Positions 1-12,530 of a stretch of DNA of 64,000 nt are shown here, piece by piece (position 1 is the first letter of the stretch; the number at the start of each line of letters is the position of its first letter). Location of the stretch: the NCBI RefSeq assembly GCF_022682495.2, contig NC_071392.1:88242797-88306796 (forward strand), written 5' to 3'. Below the pieces are notes generated by a model. That model was not told the DNA's origin. It ran no database searches and was given only the letters and a program-made list of their open reading frames with translations. A program made the translations under genes and the position numbers. This stretch comes from Desmodus rotundus (taxonomy: Eukaryota > Chordata > Mammalia > Chiroptera > Phyllostomidae).

Positions 1-1170
1 CTGAGGGTTACGCACCGGTGGTTTAGGACAAGTCAATGCCAGGTAAATACAGACCACCTAGCGATGAGGAGCATGCCGCATTTTTCATACCATCTAACCT
101 AACTACGACTTCTCTCAATTACATTTTTTGGAGAAAGCTAGATGCCATAAAATTCTAGGTTATGCAGAGTTCTCTTCCTAAAGATGGAAACAATTTTGAG
201 AACGTGTAATATTTATATCTGTAGTTGAGTTTACCTTCCACTACCCTCCCACCCTCTCCCTAGTCAGGGAGGAAAAAAGAAAGTTAGACCCATTACTGAC
301 TCAAACCTAGTGGAGAAAGTCAGCTAGTAAAGTGGTTTAGGAAGTAACATGGATGGCCGGACAAAAAATGTTTTTCCAAGGAAACCGTGAGGAAGACCAA
401 GACGAGAATCATAGGAAACCTTGGACAGGAGGGGTGTTGTGAGCCAGATCTAAAGAACAGTGTAGAGACTATAGTTTGCTAGTCTGAAATTTAACGTGAA
501 GTTTCAAGCAGATCCAAGAAGATATTCCCCAATATTTATGGAAGAGGATTAAGAGAGATCCTCTGGGACAGTAAATGCGGGATTTAATAAGTAAATACCA
601 CCTAAATGTCTTTCTGTTTCAAGTCTTCAGTATATATTTCATGTAAAAGTCCCTGGTATGATACAGTTTGGAAGCCTATTAAGCCTGAGTTATGACATCA
701 AAAACACTTAATGTTATAACAAAAAAACAAAAGAAAAATTCTTTTAGCTTGGATATCATCTTCAACAGTTTGCATTGAATTCAAACCTTTTGTTAACACT
801 GAGGAAGGAAAAGCCTGACTATATTCTAGAGAGAACAAGAAGACAAATGGAAATCGAATATGCAGTATGCACACTCTAAGTTACCATTGTCGTTATTATA
901 TTTTAGAGAATGTGGAAACATGTAGTCAGGGGTAACGAAGAATCTGTCTAACCCTGTTCTCTCCTCACGATGTTGGAGGGAACTTGGCGTTCTGCGAAAT
1001 CATCTGGTAGTACGCCCACCTTTCACAGTCTCTGGCAGGTCACACTGTAGAGGGCATCCATATATATCAGTATCCATCCTACTGTTATGCCTATTATTTC
1101 CAACTAATTTACTTTTGAATTATGTAACTACTCATGCCCTGGTAACTTCTCATCGGTATGTTCATTTGGT
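1..1170. other. Unique intronic sequence, nothing recognised
   Basis: AT-rich, with no long open frame, tandem repeat or transposon ends that I could recognise on either strand. Confidence 0.5.
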
Positions 1171-1480
1171 CCCATATTAGAATCACCTAGGAAGTTTAAA
1201 CACCCCGATGCCCAGGCGGCGGGGTCAGCCCCAGGCCTCAGCCCGCTCGCAGAACCTCTGGGCGATTCCAGTGTGCACCCGCATTCAGGGACCATTTCCT
1301 TATTAACAGACATCCTCAGCTCTGTGCAGAAAAATCACCAGCGAGCTTCTGAAACATGCTCTCTGCACCCCCAGAGATTCTGATTCAAGAGGTCTAAGAC
1401 TATTCCCGGGGTATGGCATTTCTAAAGAGCTCCACAGATATGTAGTGAGTCAGGGTGGGCACCAACACCTTGAAGCTCTA
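1171..1480. repeat. hAT-Charlie relics of MER5 type (two pieces)
   Basis: Two blocks (about 1171-1290 and 1327-1480) carry the MER5-type vocabulary: AGAATCACCTAGGAAGTTTA, GATGCCCAGGC, and CAGAGATTCTGATTCAAGAG followed by GGTCTAAGAC and GAGCTCCACAGAT. MER5 elements are old non-autonomous hAT transposons shared by placental mammals. The ends are too eroded to define a target duplication. Confidence 0.5.
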
Positions 1481-2286
1481 GAGAAGAAATCTCTGTACTG
1501 TCTTTTGTCAACTGGGAAGGGCACAGGGAAAAAATCCTGTATCACCCATAGCAATTTTACCTATGGAGCCTTTTAATCTGTAGGTCAAAGAAGTGACCTT
1601 TTTGCACAAATGATTTTCAAATGGTGTTTTAAAATCATTTTCATTGGGGAGAAAGTGCAAATGTAATCCATAAATATTCAGCGATGAAAAAGTCGTTACT
1701 AGAAACTAATGTGACATATGTGGGGTATGCTGAGAGTCGATTGCATTGAATCTTCAAGTTTGAGAATTTTAGTGACTTAAAATTTTGTCGTACTGGACAG
1801 TGATTTTAAAATGTTTGATAAATCACTACATAGGCAAGCATCTGTTCAAATAAAAATGATTGGTTATTTGCTGGCAAAGCAGGAGATAATGTGAGAGTCA
1901 TGATTAACCATAAATGAGACATAAGTCAAGCTAATAATACTTATATTATAACCATGTATAATAATAAAACTTCTTATTCTTATCCTAGTGAAAGAAAACT
2001 TTGTTTTTTGAATGCTTCATATGAGACAGGCACTGTGTTAGGAGTCAAACAAAAGGTAAAGAAAGGAGAATCATCTTTTATTATAAAATGTAGACTGCTC
2101 TGAATGACAACAACCCATGAAGGACACGTAAGGCGTAAGCCAAGTTCAGAGGAGGGTAGCGAACGTGAAAGCGGAAGAGGAGTCTGTTAAAGGATCTGAC
2201 AAAGCAGCTTGAAATCTGTCGAAAAACTGCCATGATTTCCCTTGGAATGCAGATTATAGAATGGCTGAATGTCAGCCTCAAGCATT

Positions 2287-2301
2287 TAAAAGGAATTAAA
2301 T
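2287..2301 (+). repeat. Left target-site duplication of the 5'-inverted L1
   Basis: TAAAAGGAATTAAAT, identical to 3504-3518 on the other side of the L1. The 15-bp perfect match with an A-rich start is typical of L1 endonuclease integration. Confidence 0.9.
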
Positions 2302-3503
2302 ATTTTTTGATCCACTCATTTGCTGATGGGAACTTAGGTTGCTTCCAGTACTTGGCTATTGTAAATTGTGCTGCTATGAACATTGGGGTGCATAGGTTCT
2401 TTTGGATTGGTGTTTCAGGGTTCTTAGGGTATAATCCCAGCAGCGGAATTGCTGGGTCAAAGGGCAGTTCCATTTTTAATTTTCTGAGGAAATTCCATAC
2501 TGTTTTCCACAGTGACCACACCAGTCTGCATTCCCACCCACAGTGCACTAGGGTTCCCTTTTCTCCGCATCCTCTCCAACATTTGTTTGTTGATTTGTTT
2601 ATGTTGGCCACTCTGACTGGTGTGAGATGGTACCTCATTGTGGTTTTAATTTGCATCGATGGCTAGTGATGCTGGGCCATCTTTTCATATGTCTCTGGGC
2701 CCTCTGTATGTCTTCCTTGGAGAAGTCTCTGTTCAAGTCCTTTGCCCATTTTTTAATTGGGTTGTTTGTCTTCCTGGAGTGGAGTTGTGTGAGTTCTTTA
2801 TATATTTTGGAGATCAGACCCTTGTCTGAGGTATCATTGGCAAATATGTTTTCCCATACTGTTGATTCTCTTTTCATTTTAATGCTGTTTTCTTTAGCCC
2901 TGCAGAAGCTTTTTATTTTGATGAGGTCCCATTTGTTTATTCTTTCCTTTCTGTCCCTTGCTTTAGGGGATGTGTCTGTGAGGATGTTGCTGTGTGGAAT
3001 GTCTGAGATTTTCCTGCCAATGTTTTCCTCTAGGACTTTTATGGGGTTATGACTTATATTTATGGAATTCTACGCAGCAGAGAGAAAGAAGGAGCTTAAA
3101 CCCTTTGCCACAGCATGGATGGAACTGCAGAGCGTTATGCTAAGTGAAATAAGCCAGGCGGTGAGGGACAAATACCATATGATCTCACCTTTAACTGGAA
3201 CATAACCAACAGAAGAAAAAAGCAAACAAAATATAACCAGAGACATTGAAGTTAGGAACAATCTAACAATAGCCAGAGGGGAGGGGGGAAGGGGTAGTGG
3301 GGAGAAGGGTTCTCGGGAACTACTGTAAAGGACACATGGACAAAACCAAGGGGGAGGGTGGAAGCAGGGGAGGGAGGTGGGTTTGGCTGGGGTGGTGTAG
3401 AGAGGTGGGGAGAAATGCAGACAGCTGTAATTGAACAACAATAAAATAATTTAAAAATTGAAAAAAAAAGACCATACCTGGAATGTTAAATAAATAAATA
3501 AAA
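2302..3503 (+). mobile_element. L1 retrotransposon, 5'-truncated and 5'-inverted (twin priming)
   Basis: Two pieces of one LINE-1 lie head to head. 2302 to about 3055 is antisense ORF2 C-terminus: on the minus strand it reads as reverse-transcriptase tail, with [40 protein letters not shown] and SANEWIKKY. From about 3060 to 3470 the element continues in sense orientation from ATGGAATTCTACGCAGCAG through the G-rich 3'UTR to AATAAAATAATTT and an A run. The L1 text at the outer end of the inverted piece (...GAGTGGATCAAAAAAT) sits just upstream of the start of the sense piece, as twin priming predicts. An identical 15-bp duplication flanks the whole insertion. It is not functional: there is no 5' half, no ORF1, and the reading frame is interrupted. 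An additional A-rich stretch at 3487-3508 follows the first A run. Confidence 0.92.
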
Positions 3504-3518
3504 TAAAAGGAATTAAAT
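3504..3518 (+). repeat. Right target-site duplication of the 5'-inverted L1
   Basis: Second copy of TAAAAGGAATTAAAT directly after the A-rich tail. Confidence 0.9.
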
Positions 3519-3527
3519 GTATGACAA

Positions 3528-3985
3528 TGTTATGGGCTGAATTTGCCTCCCCAGAATTCATAGGTTGCAGTTCTAACCCCTGGCACCTTGGGACGTGACT
3601 GTATTTGGAGATCGAGTCTTTAAAGGGGTGATTAACTTAAAATGGGGGTACCAGGGAGGGCCCTATGTGTCTGTGCCCTCATCTCTTCTGATAAGACCAC
3701 CAGTCCTGCTTCATATCAGTCCAATGGGACTGGTGTCCTTATGGGGAGGGACGAGGATGCAGACACACCCAGAAGGGAGACCAGGTGATGTCACTGCCTC
3801 AGGGTGGTCCTCCGCCAGCCAAGGAGACCATCCTCAGAAGATCTAAACCTGCCGACACCTTATCTCCAACTCTTAGCCTCTAGAATTGTGAGAAAATCAA
3901 TTTATATACACATATACATATATATTTTTTTTAAGCTTGAAGTATTTTGTGATGACAGCCCTAGCAGACCTATATAGGCAGTAAC
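3528..3985 (+). repeat. MLT1-like MaLR (ERVL-type) solo LTR relic
   Basis: Begins TGTTATGGGCTGAATTTGCC and follows the MLT1-type order: CCCAGAATTCATAGGTTG, GTGACTGTATTTGGAGATCG, TTTAAAGGGGTGATTA, GACTGGTGTCCTTATG, CTGCCGACACCTTATCTCCA, GCCTCTAGAATTGTGAGAA, and GCCCTAGCAGACC near the end. It is sense on +. An AT-rich stretch near 3900-3930 interrupts the 3' part. Internal retroviral sequence is absent, so this is a solo LTR. The exact subfamily is not assigned. Confidence 0.75.
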
Positions 3986-6485
3986 TTTCTGTAGACGGTG
4001 CCCACGCTAGGAAATGAACTGGACGTTGCTATAGAAGGGAGGTAAAAACGTAAAAAGTCACTTCTAACTACAGGGGTACCTGGGATTCACCGAAGAAGTG
4101 GTATTTTAAATTTAAAAATTACCTGTTGTTCTGCTGTAAGTGAGCATCGGTCCTCCTTGCCGGAAAACATAAACTTCACTACAGGAACATATCAATATTC
4201 CACTGTAATTCATCTGCTGTGTCCCTTTGGACCAGATCAAAGATTTGCCTGCAATATTTTGACTTATGCATAATTAAGTGGTGTTAGAGTGAGGTTTGGG
4301 TGTTTTTCTCAATACCTTTTGATGTCTTTCACTCTGAGGGTACCGCACCCAGAAGGGGTGAATTAGGGCAAGGGCCCCATGCTGTTTGCACTATAGAAAT
4401 AACTACATAGAGTTCTATTCAGCTTGAGTCGAACACATGTGGATACTTTGCTATTTAAATATGACCTTGTATCTCATGCCTCCATCACCGTAAAAAATTA
4501 AAAATCAGTTTCACTCTTTGGGAAATTGCTTTGAGTGAAATGAAAAACGATTCGCAAAGTCAGCCCTGCCGCGGAGGGAGAAGAGGTGTGTTTTGGAGCC
4601 TGTGGAGACAGCGCCTGGCAAACCAGAGGTACACATGCCCGCAAGGGGATGGCTTTGCAGGACCTGAGCCCTCAGAGGCCCCTGGATTCCACCCCAGGAA
4701 GTTCTGTGGCTGTAAGCAATGATTTGTTTTATCTGATTGACATTTATATGACAGGGACATATGGGAGGAACCCAGTCTATTTCCAAAAGGTCAGGCAAGG
4801 TTCTGGAGGATCGACGCAGAGGAAGTCGGATGTAGAAAATGATCACACAAAATAAGACGAACCTCGTGTGGCGCCTGCCCCAGCTTTCGCTTTCATGCTG
4901 TCACAGGAGTCTCCCAGAAGACTGCCATCTCCCAAAACAGTTCCCCAGAGAAGTGTGGAATTTTACAGTTAGGTATTTATTTAGTGTAGGAAGTATTTTT
5001 TAGCAACCTTTGATATGCAAATCTGTAGTGTAAATGCGGGTTTTTTAGGGCCAGTCTGCTCTGGGAGAGAGGAGGGGATGGGAGAACAAAGTTGGGGGGG
5101 CTCCACCGCTGAAGGGGAGAGTTTGAGCAGGAGCCTTGAGCTGCAGGGGAGCAGGGGCGACTCTGGGTTCCGCAGAGCCTGGGCCCAGCAGCACCGGGGA
5201 GACCTTCGGCCTCACACCTGGGAGGCTCTGAAGCAGAGGAACTCCCAGGACCTTAGGAAGCCTTGAGGCAAGAGTCACAGTCCCTGAGCTCACCCTGTGA
5301 GGATTTTCAGCATGAAGGCAGGAGAAGCTCAGTGGGAACCCCAGGAGAGCAGGGACTCAACCCTGACCCTGGCATTACTGTGCCGGCGCCCCTCAGCAGC
5401 TCCCAGCCATCCGAGACCCTGAAACATAAAGACAAGCTGCATTTTCTGGACTGAGCTCTCAAATTCTGGATGGGGAGAGGGTTATTGATTTGTTCAGCAC
5501 TCTGCAAAGCGCAGTGGAGAAACTCTGGAAGAGACGAGCCTGGGTTAGTAGAAAGGGCACCATTTCCTAGGCACCCTCTTTTTAATTTTCAATTTTGCAA
5601 AAAGTTGTGGAGGCGGCCCTGCTGTCGTGACGTCCCTCCATAGCGTCTCATCCTCAGGGACCCGGGCAGCAGCAGGGACACGGAGGCCTGGGGCAGGTGA
5701 CTGGCTGGCTGCCTGCTGCAGAAGCTCCAGGTAAAGAGCAAAGTCCTGTCCAGATTGTTCTACAATCTCCAAGAAATCCTGCCGCACCCCTTACACTTTC
5801 ATAAAAACGATTTGAAAACCCTATCTATTATTACAGTGAATAAAATGGGATTTTGAGCTTATTGTTGGATTTAATCATTATTTTTATGGCAGAACTGGGG
5901 GGTGTGTGGGCGCAGTTATAACAGTTTTTTTTAATCTTTTATTAAGTCATTTATCATAAGCAGAATTCAGTTTCTAACCTTAGTTCTTTATTTAAGTTTC
6001 TAACTTATCTGGGTTTCTTTTCTTTTTTTTTTTTTTACATGTTGTATATTCCCATTTTATGTCTCTAAAGGTTATAGAATAGCTATTTCATTTTCTCCAG
6101 CAAAAGCTGTTTAGCACTCTGGGATAGCGTTATGGTTAAATGGCAAAATGAAAAGATAATTTGAAATTAAAGCTACTTAACAGTGAGGATTAGCAGGGGC
6201 ACGGAAGCCGCCCATGCGCCTCCTCTCTATGCCAGCTTCATTTTTCAATAGAGGATTTTCTGTGGCCCCCGACTTCCCTGCTCAGTCACTTTTAGGTCCC
6301 TGATAATCCGGCCAAAAGCAGAAGAGATGGAGGATGAACACAAAAAATTTTTAGAATGAATGTGGGCCTTCTGATAATTCATCTAGAATGCCTTTTACAT
6401 CATTAAACCTATTCTTCCTGTAAAAATCACACTTATTTCTTATGTTCATATATATTGCATGTCCATGTAATACTTCAAAAATCTC
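3986..6485. other. Unique intronic sequence with a GC-richer patch
   Basis: The part from about 4540 to 5790 is GC-richer than its surroundings and therefore has overlapping short open frames on both strands, but none resembles a protein family and none has convincing splice sites. The remainder is AT-rich with a T run near 6020-6037. No transposon ends were recognised. Confidence 0.45.
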
Positions 6486-6502
6486 AACAACTCATTTTTT
6501 TA

Positions 6503-6729
6503 GATGTTTTATTTTTTTAAATTTTTTAAAGGATTTTATTTATTTTTTTTTAGAGGGGAAGGGAGGGAGAAGGAAAGGGAGAGAAGCATCCATGCGCGGT
6601 TGCCTCTTGCAAGCCCCCTAATGGGGAACCTGGCCTGCAACCCAGTCATGTGCCCTGACTAGGAATCGAACCTGCAACCCTTTGGTTCGCAGACCAGTGC
6701 TCAATCTACTGAGCCACACCAGCCCAGAT
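6503..6729 (-). repeat. Ves-type bat SINE
   Basis: Antisense tRNA-derived SINE. On the minus strand it shows TGGCTCAGTAGATTGAGCAC (A box), GGTTCGATTCCTAGTCAGGG (B box region), a GAGGCAACC stretch, a pyrimidine-rich segment and an A-rich tail (T-rich on + at 6524-6550). Imperfect 17-bp target duplications AACAACTCATTTTTTTA (6486-6502) and AACAACTACTTTTTTTA (from 6730) bracket it. Confidence 0.9.
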
Positions 6730-6889
6730 AACAACTACTTTTTTTAACAGCATGGAAATTCAAAAGACAACAGTAGAAGAGGAAAATTATTAACAGTGTC
6801 CTAAGATTTGAGGTCAATGGTGGATGATCAAGAATATTACAGTGTTATTTTATTCATTCAATTCTGATGGGGATTTCTTCCCCTAGAAT

Positions 6890-7135
6890 CCTTGTTTCCT
6901 TTCTTGTTCACTGTACACAGTCTCTTCTCCTTGCAGATCTACTTCAAATTTATCCTCTGTCTCAAACCTTTCCTGATCTCACCCGCCAGGGTTATTACAT
7001 ATCAGTACTATGATGTCCCATAGTACTGATGCTATCATGCAACTCTAGGCTTAGTGAGGTCGATTTGCTTCATTATACACCCAGCAGCATTAGTCATTCT
7101 GTTTGTATGAATGCATGAGTGAATGAACGAGAGTT
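6890..7135 (+). repeat. L2 (LINE-2) 3'-end relic
   Basis: Follows the L2 order: CTGTCTCAAACCTTTCCTGATC near 6958, then a diverged middle, ending TGTATGAATGCATGAGTGAATGAAC. Heavily eroded. Contains the 12-bp palindrome at 7001-7030. Confidence 0.45.
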
Positions 7136-7638
7136 TCAAACACTTTTCAATGATTTCTCATAGTGCTCTGCTAAATTTTATATTTGCCGAATAAGTTGTA
7201 GGTGATAAAATATCTTGAAGTTAGGGGCTGTGACTTTCAGCTCTCATTTCCGTAGTCCCCAGTCTTCCCCTCTAACTACTGAAGTCAGCCAAATCAGGGA
7301 GAGTGCAGTTTCTCCCAGGAAAACCGAACATTAGCTCTGTGATCTTTCTGCTCTTCGAAGAGCAGTACTGAGGGTGTGGGTGGGGGCACTGGGGTGCAGC
7401 CCCCATGCACACCCCCGTTACACTCTCCCCTCCTTGCTGCTGCCTCCTTCACTTTCTGAGGGTAATAAACCTACAAGCATTGCAGTCCACACTTTTGGGA
7501 AATGATTGCTTTTTCCCCCTTTCTTCCCTAATATAAAAAAATAATCAAAAGAAGAAAGCTTTTATGTTCTCTGCCAAGGTGGAGCCAGGCTTTGTGGGAC
7601 CTGAGCTTCATAAAACTTGGAGATGGGAGAACTCTTTA

Positions 7639-7801
7639 CCAAAAAAAAAAAAAAAATCATCAATGCATGGTTGCCTCTTGCACACTCCCTACTGAAGACC
7701 TGGGCCACAACCCAGGCGTGTTCCCTGACTAGGACTCGAACCTGCAACCCTTTGGTTCACAGGCCAACACTCAGTTCACTGAGCCATACCAGCCAAGGCT
7801 G
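7639..7801 (-). repeat. Ves-type bat SINE, 3'-truncated
   Basis: On the minus strand it has TGGCTCAGTGAACTGAGTG, a B box GGTTCGAGTCC and GGCAACCATGCATTGATGA. It then passes into a T run instead of the usual pyrimidine block and A-rich tail (A15 on + at about 7641-7655). Near-identical 10-bp repeats GAACTCTTTA (7629-7638) and GAATTCTTTA (7802-7811) flank it. Confidence 0.85.
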
Positions 7802-8194
7802 GAATTCTTTATTTTGAATGAGGAAAGTCTCACAACAGATTATTGGCGTCTTCAAGACTCACATCCCTTATTTTCTGATATCATTAGGTGCTTTATGAGA
7901 AATACTGGTACTGAAATGCTTGGGGCCGTGACCTGGGTTTCCCTCCCTAGAGAGAAACTTCCAGCAAGTTGAAGCTTGAATTTGATTAGCCTCACAGTAA
8001 AGTCCCCTCTGGTCTTTGAAAGGTTTGGCATCTAAATATCCCATGTGTGTATATATATGGACGTAAGAATTTTCCAAACCGTACTTTTTTCCATTCCTCC
8101 TTTTTACATGTCTGTGGTAACTTAGGTAGAACATGTCTTATTCTGGCTTTTTAGTTTCAAAGAACAGAGACTCTTTCAAGCTAGTTCAATAGAG

Positions 8195-8300
8195 GGGAAA
8201 GCTCAGTTCCAGAACCAGCAATTCTTTCACCCATTCGACACAGTTATTCTGAGCGAGAGCTCCGGCCAGGCCCTGTGCTGGAGAGAGAGCAGCACCACTG
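8195..8300 (-). repeat. L2 relic, antisense
   Basis: CAATTCTTTCACCCATTCGA...GGCCAGGCCCTGTGCTGGAG matches the antisense L2 vocabulary (TTCATTCAAC...GCCAGGCACTGTGCTAGG). Short and eroded. Confidence 0.45.
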
Positions 8301-11300
8301 CTCGTGGAGAAGGAGCTAGCCAACAGTGACCCGCCACGCCAACACACAGACCCAAATGTGCTCAGGGCTAGGAGAGAAACAACACTCAGGCCTGTAACGA
8401 GGAGACACGGAACTTGGGACCACGGCTTTGTTTGCACGTTTCTGTGCTCTATTGATTTTGTATTTGGTGCTGTTGGGGGGGATGAGAGGGGTCAAGGCCA
8501 TCAAGAAAGATGAGGTTTTATTGAGCACGGATAGGAGTTTGCTGGGTGAAAATGGTGGAGCTGAGGGATATTATAGACTTTCAGGCCATGAGGGTTAAAA
8601 GGGAGGAACACAAAGGACCCACGTAGCCCCCTAGCTTGAACCTGAGGCTGGTTCAGCCTTCACAGCAACTCTAGGGAAAGCAGGGAGTCACGGCTCTCAC
8701 CTGTTCCATTCATTAGTGCTGGCCCCGCATGTCCATGGGTCACTTGAAGTGTGGCCATTCCCAACGGAGATGAGCAGGTGGTGCCAATGACTTAGTGCAC
8801 ACTGGCACGCAAAAGACCTCACATGACGTGGAAGATGGCAGGACATCTCATGAGTAGCTTCTCCACCATGATTGCCTGTTAAAACAATAGATAGTGTTTT
8901 GGATATATTGGGTTAAATGAAATATGTCAAAATGAAGTCACTTTTCTTACCCTTTTATTAAATGTGGCTCCTGGAAAGTTTATACTTGTCTTTGTGGCTG
9001 CCATCGTGGGGTGACACTGTTTAAGCAGTTGGTCTCAGTCCCGGCCATATGTTACTACCCACAGGCCTCCCTCCCAACCGCCGGAGGGCATCAGAGCCTC
9101 TCAGGGCTGAGGCCGGGATAAGGACCCCCCTTATTGTAACACAGGCTGCCCCTGGGAATGCCATGGCTTGGATGTGTGGAGTATAGTTATTCGTCTGCAT
9201 TGCTCGGCCCTTGTGCGTCTGGTAAGCTACCTCTTTGAGTCCAGTCAGATTCCAGGGACCTTTGTGTAGGATAACTTCATGTGCAGAATCATTTGTGGAA
9301 AGTCATTTGTCAGTAAGTCTCCTATTGACGGCAGCCCAGACTGATAAATGCTGGACTCCAGGGACATCATTTAATAGAAAAAGAAAATGTGGTGCCTTCT
9401 TCAGTCTCTGCACCACACTGCACCTGCTTGCCAGGCAGAAACGGGGGCTTAGGGATTCAATCCTGTCCGACCTGTCTCAGTGCAGAAGGGGTGCAGGCTC
9501 CCAAGGGAGACACCTGGCCATCTCTGGCTACCCCTCAGTGTAAATGCGGGTGAAGTCTTTTTTGGAAGACGATACTGCCAGGCAGGCACAGTGACAAGCT
9601 CATGCCTCCCTGTGTGCTTTCCCAAAGATACTTATTTCCAGTTAATAAGACATCTTGCTTTCGGCATCTCCTTATCCTGACTAAAGCATTGTCGTGGTCA
9701 TGAGTATTTATGGTTTTTTTCCTAAGTACACTCTTTAAGTGGTCTTTATTTCAAGGGCTCTTAATACCAAGACCGGTCTTTTCAAAGTCTGAGGAAAGTG
9801 ACTATTCCTGTGTAGTCCAGAAAGCCAAATTGTACTGGTACCTAGAAGCACATAAATACAAGCTTATATTTCCACATCTGCTAGAAGTCGTCTTCTTCGA
9901 CTGAAAGTCTTCTTCTCCTCTGGCTTCTCCAATCCCGTAGAGGAGAGGGAAGGCACCCAAAGGGAGCACTTCTGCTAATTTAAATCAGTATGACCTAGGA
10001 ACCACAGGACTGTCTTTTAAAGTCACATCGTTTCTTTGGTTGCTGCTGTATTTACTGGGTTGGAGACTTTGCTCTAGAGTCCCTCCATATGGGAGCTGCA
10101 GATTCTTTTCGCTCCATGGCTCCTTCTTCCTGATAGGCCGCCCCCGGCAAAGGCTGAAGTGGAACTGCTATTTATAGCTTGATTTTTCACAAGCCGGCTT
10201 CCTATGGGTTGGTAGAAGACCGCTGCCAGCTCACTACCTTCGGAGTAACATTATCAGCAGAGAACTTCCGTTTCTAAAGCAGAAATTTAAGTAGCGTCGT
10301 GAGAGAACAACTTGTCTAGATCGTGCTAACACCTTGTTAAGTTGGATAGATCCTTGTCTTAGCTGTTAAGGAAGTTAATGTTCCTTTAAATATCATTCAT
10401 TTGAGAAACAGCAGGAATAAGAGTGTTTTGGGTTGTTTTTTTTTTTTCTCCATTTAGCTTCATGGAGACTATTGATTTCATTAAAGAAATTCAAGCAACG
10501 TCTGAAATTCTCTCCAATTCTACAGCAGAATGCCTGAGTGTCTTTCTGGGGTGCGCTGACGTTCACATTGTGGTCTGCACGTAAATGCAGCGTTACTCCC
10601 CCATCTGCTTCTGGCCCAACCTCTGGCTCACAGCCAGAGTGCGCACCCCATTTCGGAGCGGGTCCTGCTTTTTTGTAGCTCCTTCATTTGAATGCCTTTT
10701 TCTCTCCTCCTAGAATCTTACAACCCTTCTCCTAACAAACTCCTACTCAGTCTCTCTGACACCCACCCCCCTTCCAAATGCTACTTCTTCCCTGAAATCT
10801 CCCCCAACTGCCCTGGGGCGTGGTATTTCTTGTAACTCTACTTCAGTTCTGAATTCTAATTCAGCATATTTATTTACATATACTGATCCCCCACCCATGA
10901 GTCCTGGAGGGTAGGGATTAAATTCAGTATTTGTCTTCAAGAGGTAAGAAAGAGCAGACATTTGGAGGTAACCACCATACCTCCACCTCTTGACTTTTCC
11001 CTTGCCATATCCTCCCACTTTTCCAAGCTTCATTGTTACTGTGTGATCCAAATGCATTCATCATCTGGGTGGCTTGTCTTTTCACATGCCTCCGCTTCCT
11101 TATATCTGTTAAGTGAGGTTCTGCGGGTCTGAAAGGATAGCGCACATACCAATATACGCATTCGAAGCCTGGGAGAGAGGCCTTAAGGACATTCCTCTTT
11201 ATCTGGTCTGCACCTCCCCTGCTGCTCAGGCCCTGGCTGACCTTGAATGAAGGAAAGGCACAGCCTGGAGTTTCAAATGCCATAGGAGTTGATGTAGGAG

Positions 11301-12520
11301 TCCCATGCTCTGCTTCCTGGCCCCACAGAAGGGACACAGGGACAACTGAAACTGAAAGGCAAGATAGATGCTCTCTGAACATCACCTCACTGCCTGACAT
11401 TTGCGGTCTAGGTTGAGTGGTGCGTGGTTTTCTTTGTAGTGTTTTATTTGTATTACTGTTACTGATTGAAAATGAGTATAGTAGTAGAATGCTTTGATTT
11501 TGAAGCTGCAAGTCATATACAAACAGAACTGTATCCCAGGAAGACATTTCTAAGGCCAATTTAGAGTAACAAAATGTTTGTAAGTTGAGTTAAATGGCTC
11601 TTCTCTATCCCTGACACCGTGTAAATTGACTGAAGGGAAGCAACCATTGTCTGAGCTACATTACAGACACCACAGCTTGCAAAAGCAAGCAAATGAAACA
11701 GCAAATTCAGTGCCAAATTTGGAACTTCTGTTGGAGAATAATGGCCTTAAATACAGATACAGATTTTCTCTGTATCTTCATTAGATTGAAGCGCCATTTT
11801 TCTACCGTAGCAACATACCATTTCATTAAAATACAAGTGTGCTTGGGAGTTCATGAGCTCCTCTTGTGTTTGGGGAACAGCTACGGCAAGATTAATGACT
11901 ATTAGGGGTTTTTTTTTGTATTGATGCCCTTTTATATATGCATCTATATTTATGAGAACATATTATTTCAAATACTGAGTTCAATTGGCAACAGAAAAAA
12001 GGAAACCATGACTGGAGCTCCGAGGCTGTGAATACGAACGGAATGTGTAATGCCGTTCGGCCCGTGGGCTCCCGGGAAGAGCCCTTCTCCCCTTTGGATG
12101 AGTCGCCTTGTCAGCAGTGACAATAATGCTGTTAGAAATGAAAACTACGTTGCGCTCACCAGTGTTTCACTGACAGTGCCACAATGCCGTCAGGGATCCA
12201 ACGCAAGTGCTGTTACAATTCATCTCGTGATTCCTGTGGTTCAATAATTTATCTTCATAAAACACCAATGACAGCTGGTATTCTGTTCTTCCTGGGAGTG
12301 AGATATGATGTGCTCGCGACATGTTGGGGGCATTCGCTAACGATGGCTGTGTGTTCGTAATCAAGTGCATGCCTGCGTAGCTGAAATGTAGATAAGGACA
12401 TTTAAGACTGTCCAAGTCAGATTGGATTCTCCTTTTATATAGTCACAGCAGAAGAGTTCAGATACAGTAATAATGAGCTATGGTAAATGTTTGAGGAATT
12501 CAGAAAAGGAGCAAAAATTA
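8301..12520. other. Unique intronic sequence, nothing recognised
   Basis: Over 4 kb without recognisable repeats apart from a T run at 10437-10447. The longest frame is 211 codons on - (10924-11559). It has no recognisable domain and no splice or retrocopy context, and overlaps another open frame, so it is not called as a gene. Confidence 0.5.
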
Positions 12521-12530
12521 GATAGGGGTG

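Noticed and set aside
2081..2656. 191-codon minus-strand frame
   Set aside because: It is real homology but not a gene: L1 ORF2 C-terminus inside the inverted L1, with the last part running into flanking intron.
10924..11559. 211-codon open frame on the minus strand
   Set aside because: No recognisable domain, no splice sites or retrocopy features, low-complexity stretches, and overlap with another open frame on the same strand. Length is within chance for a 64-kb window read in six frames.
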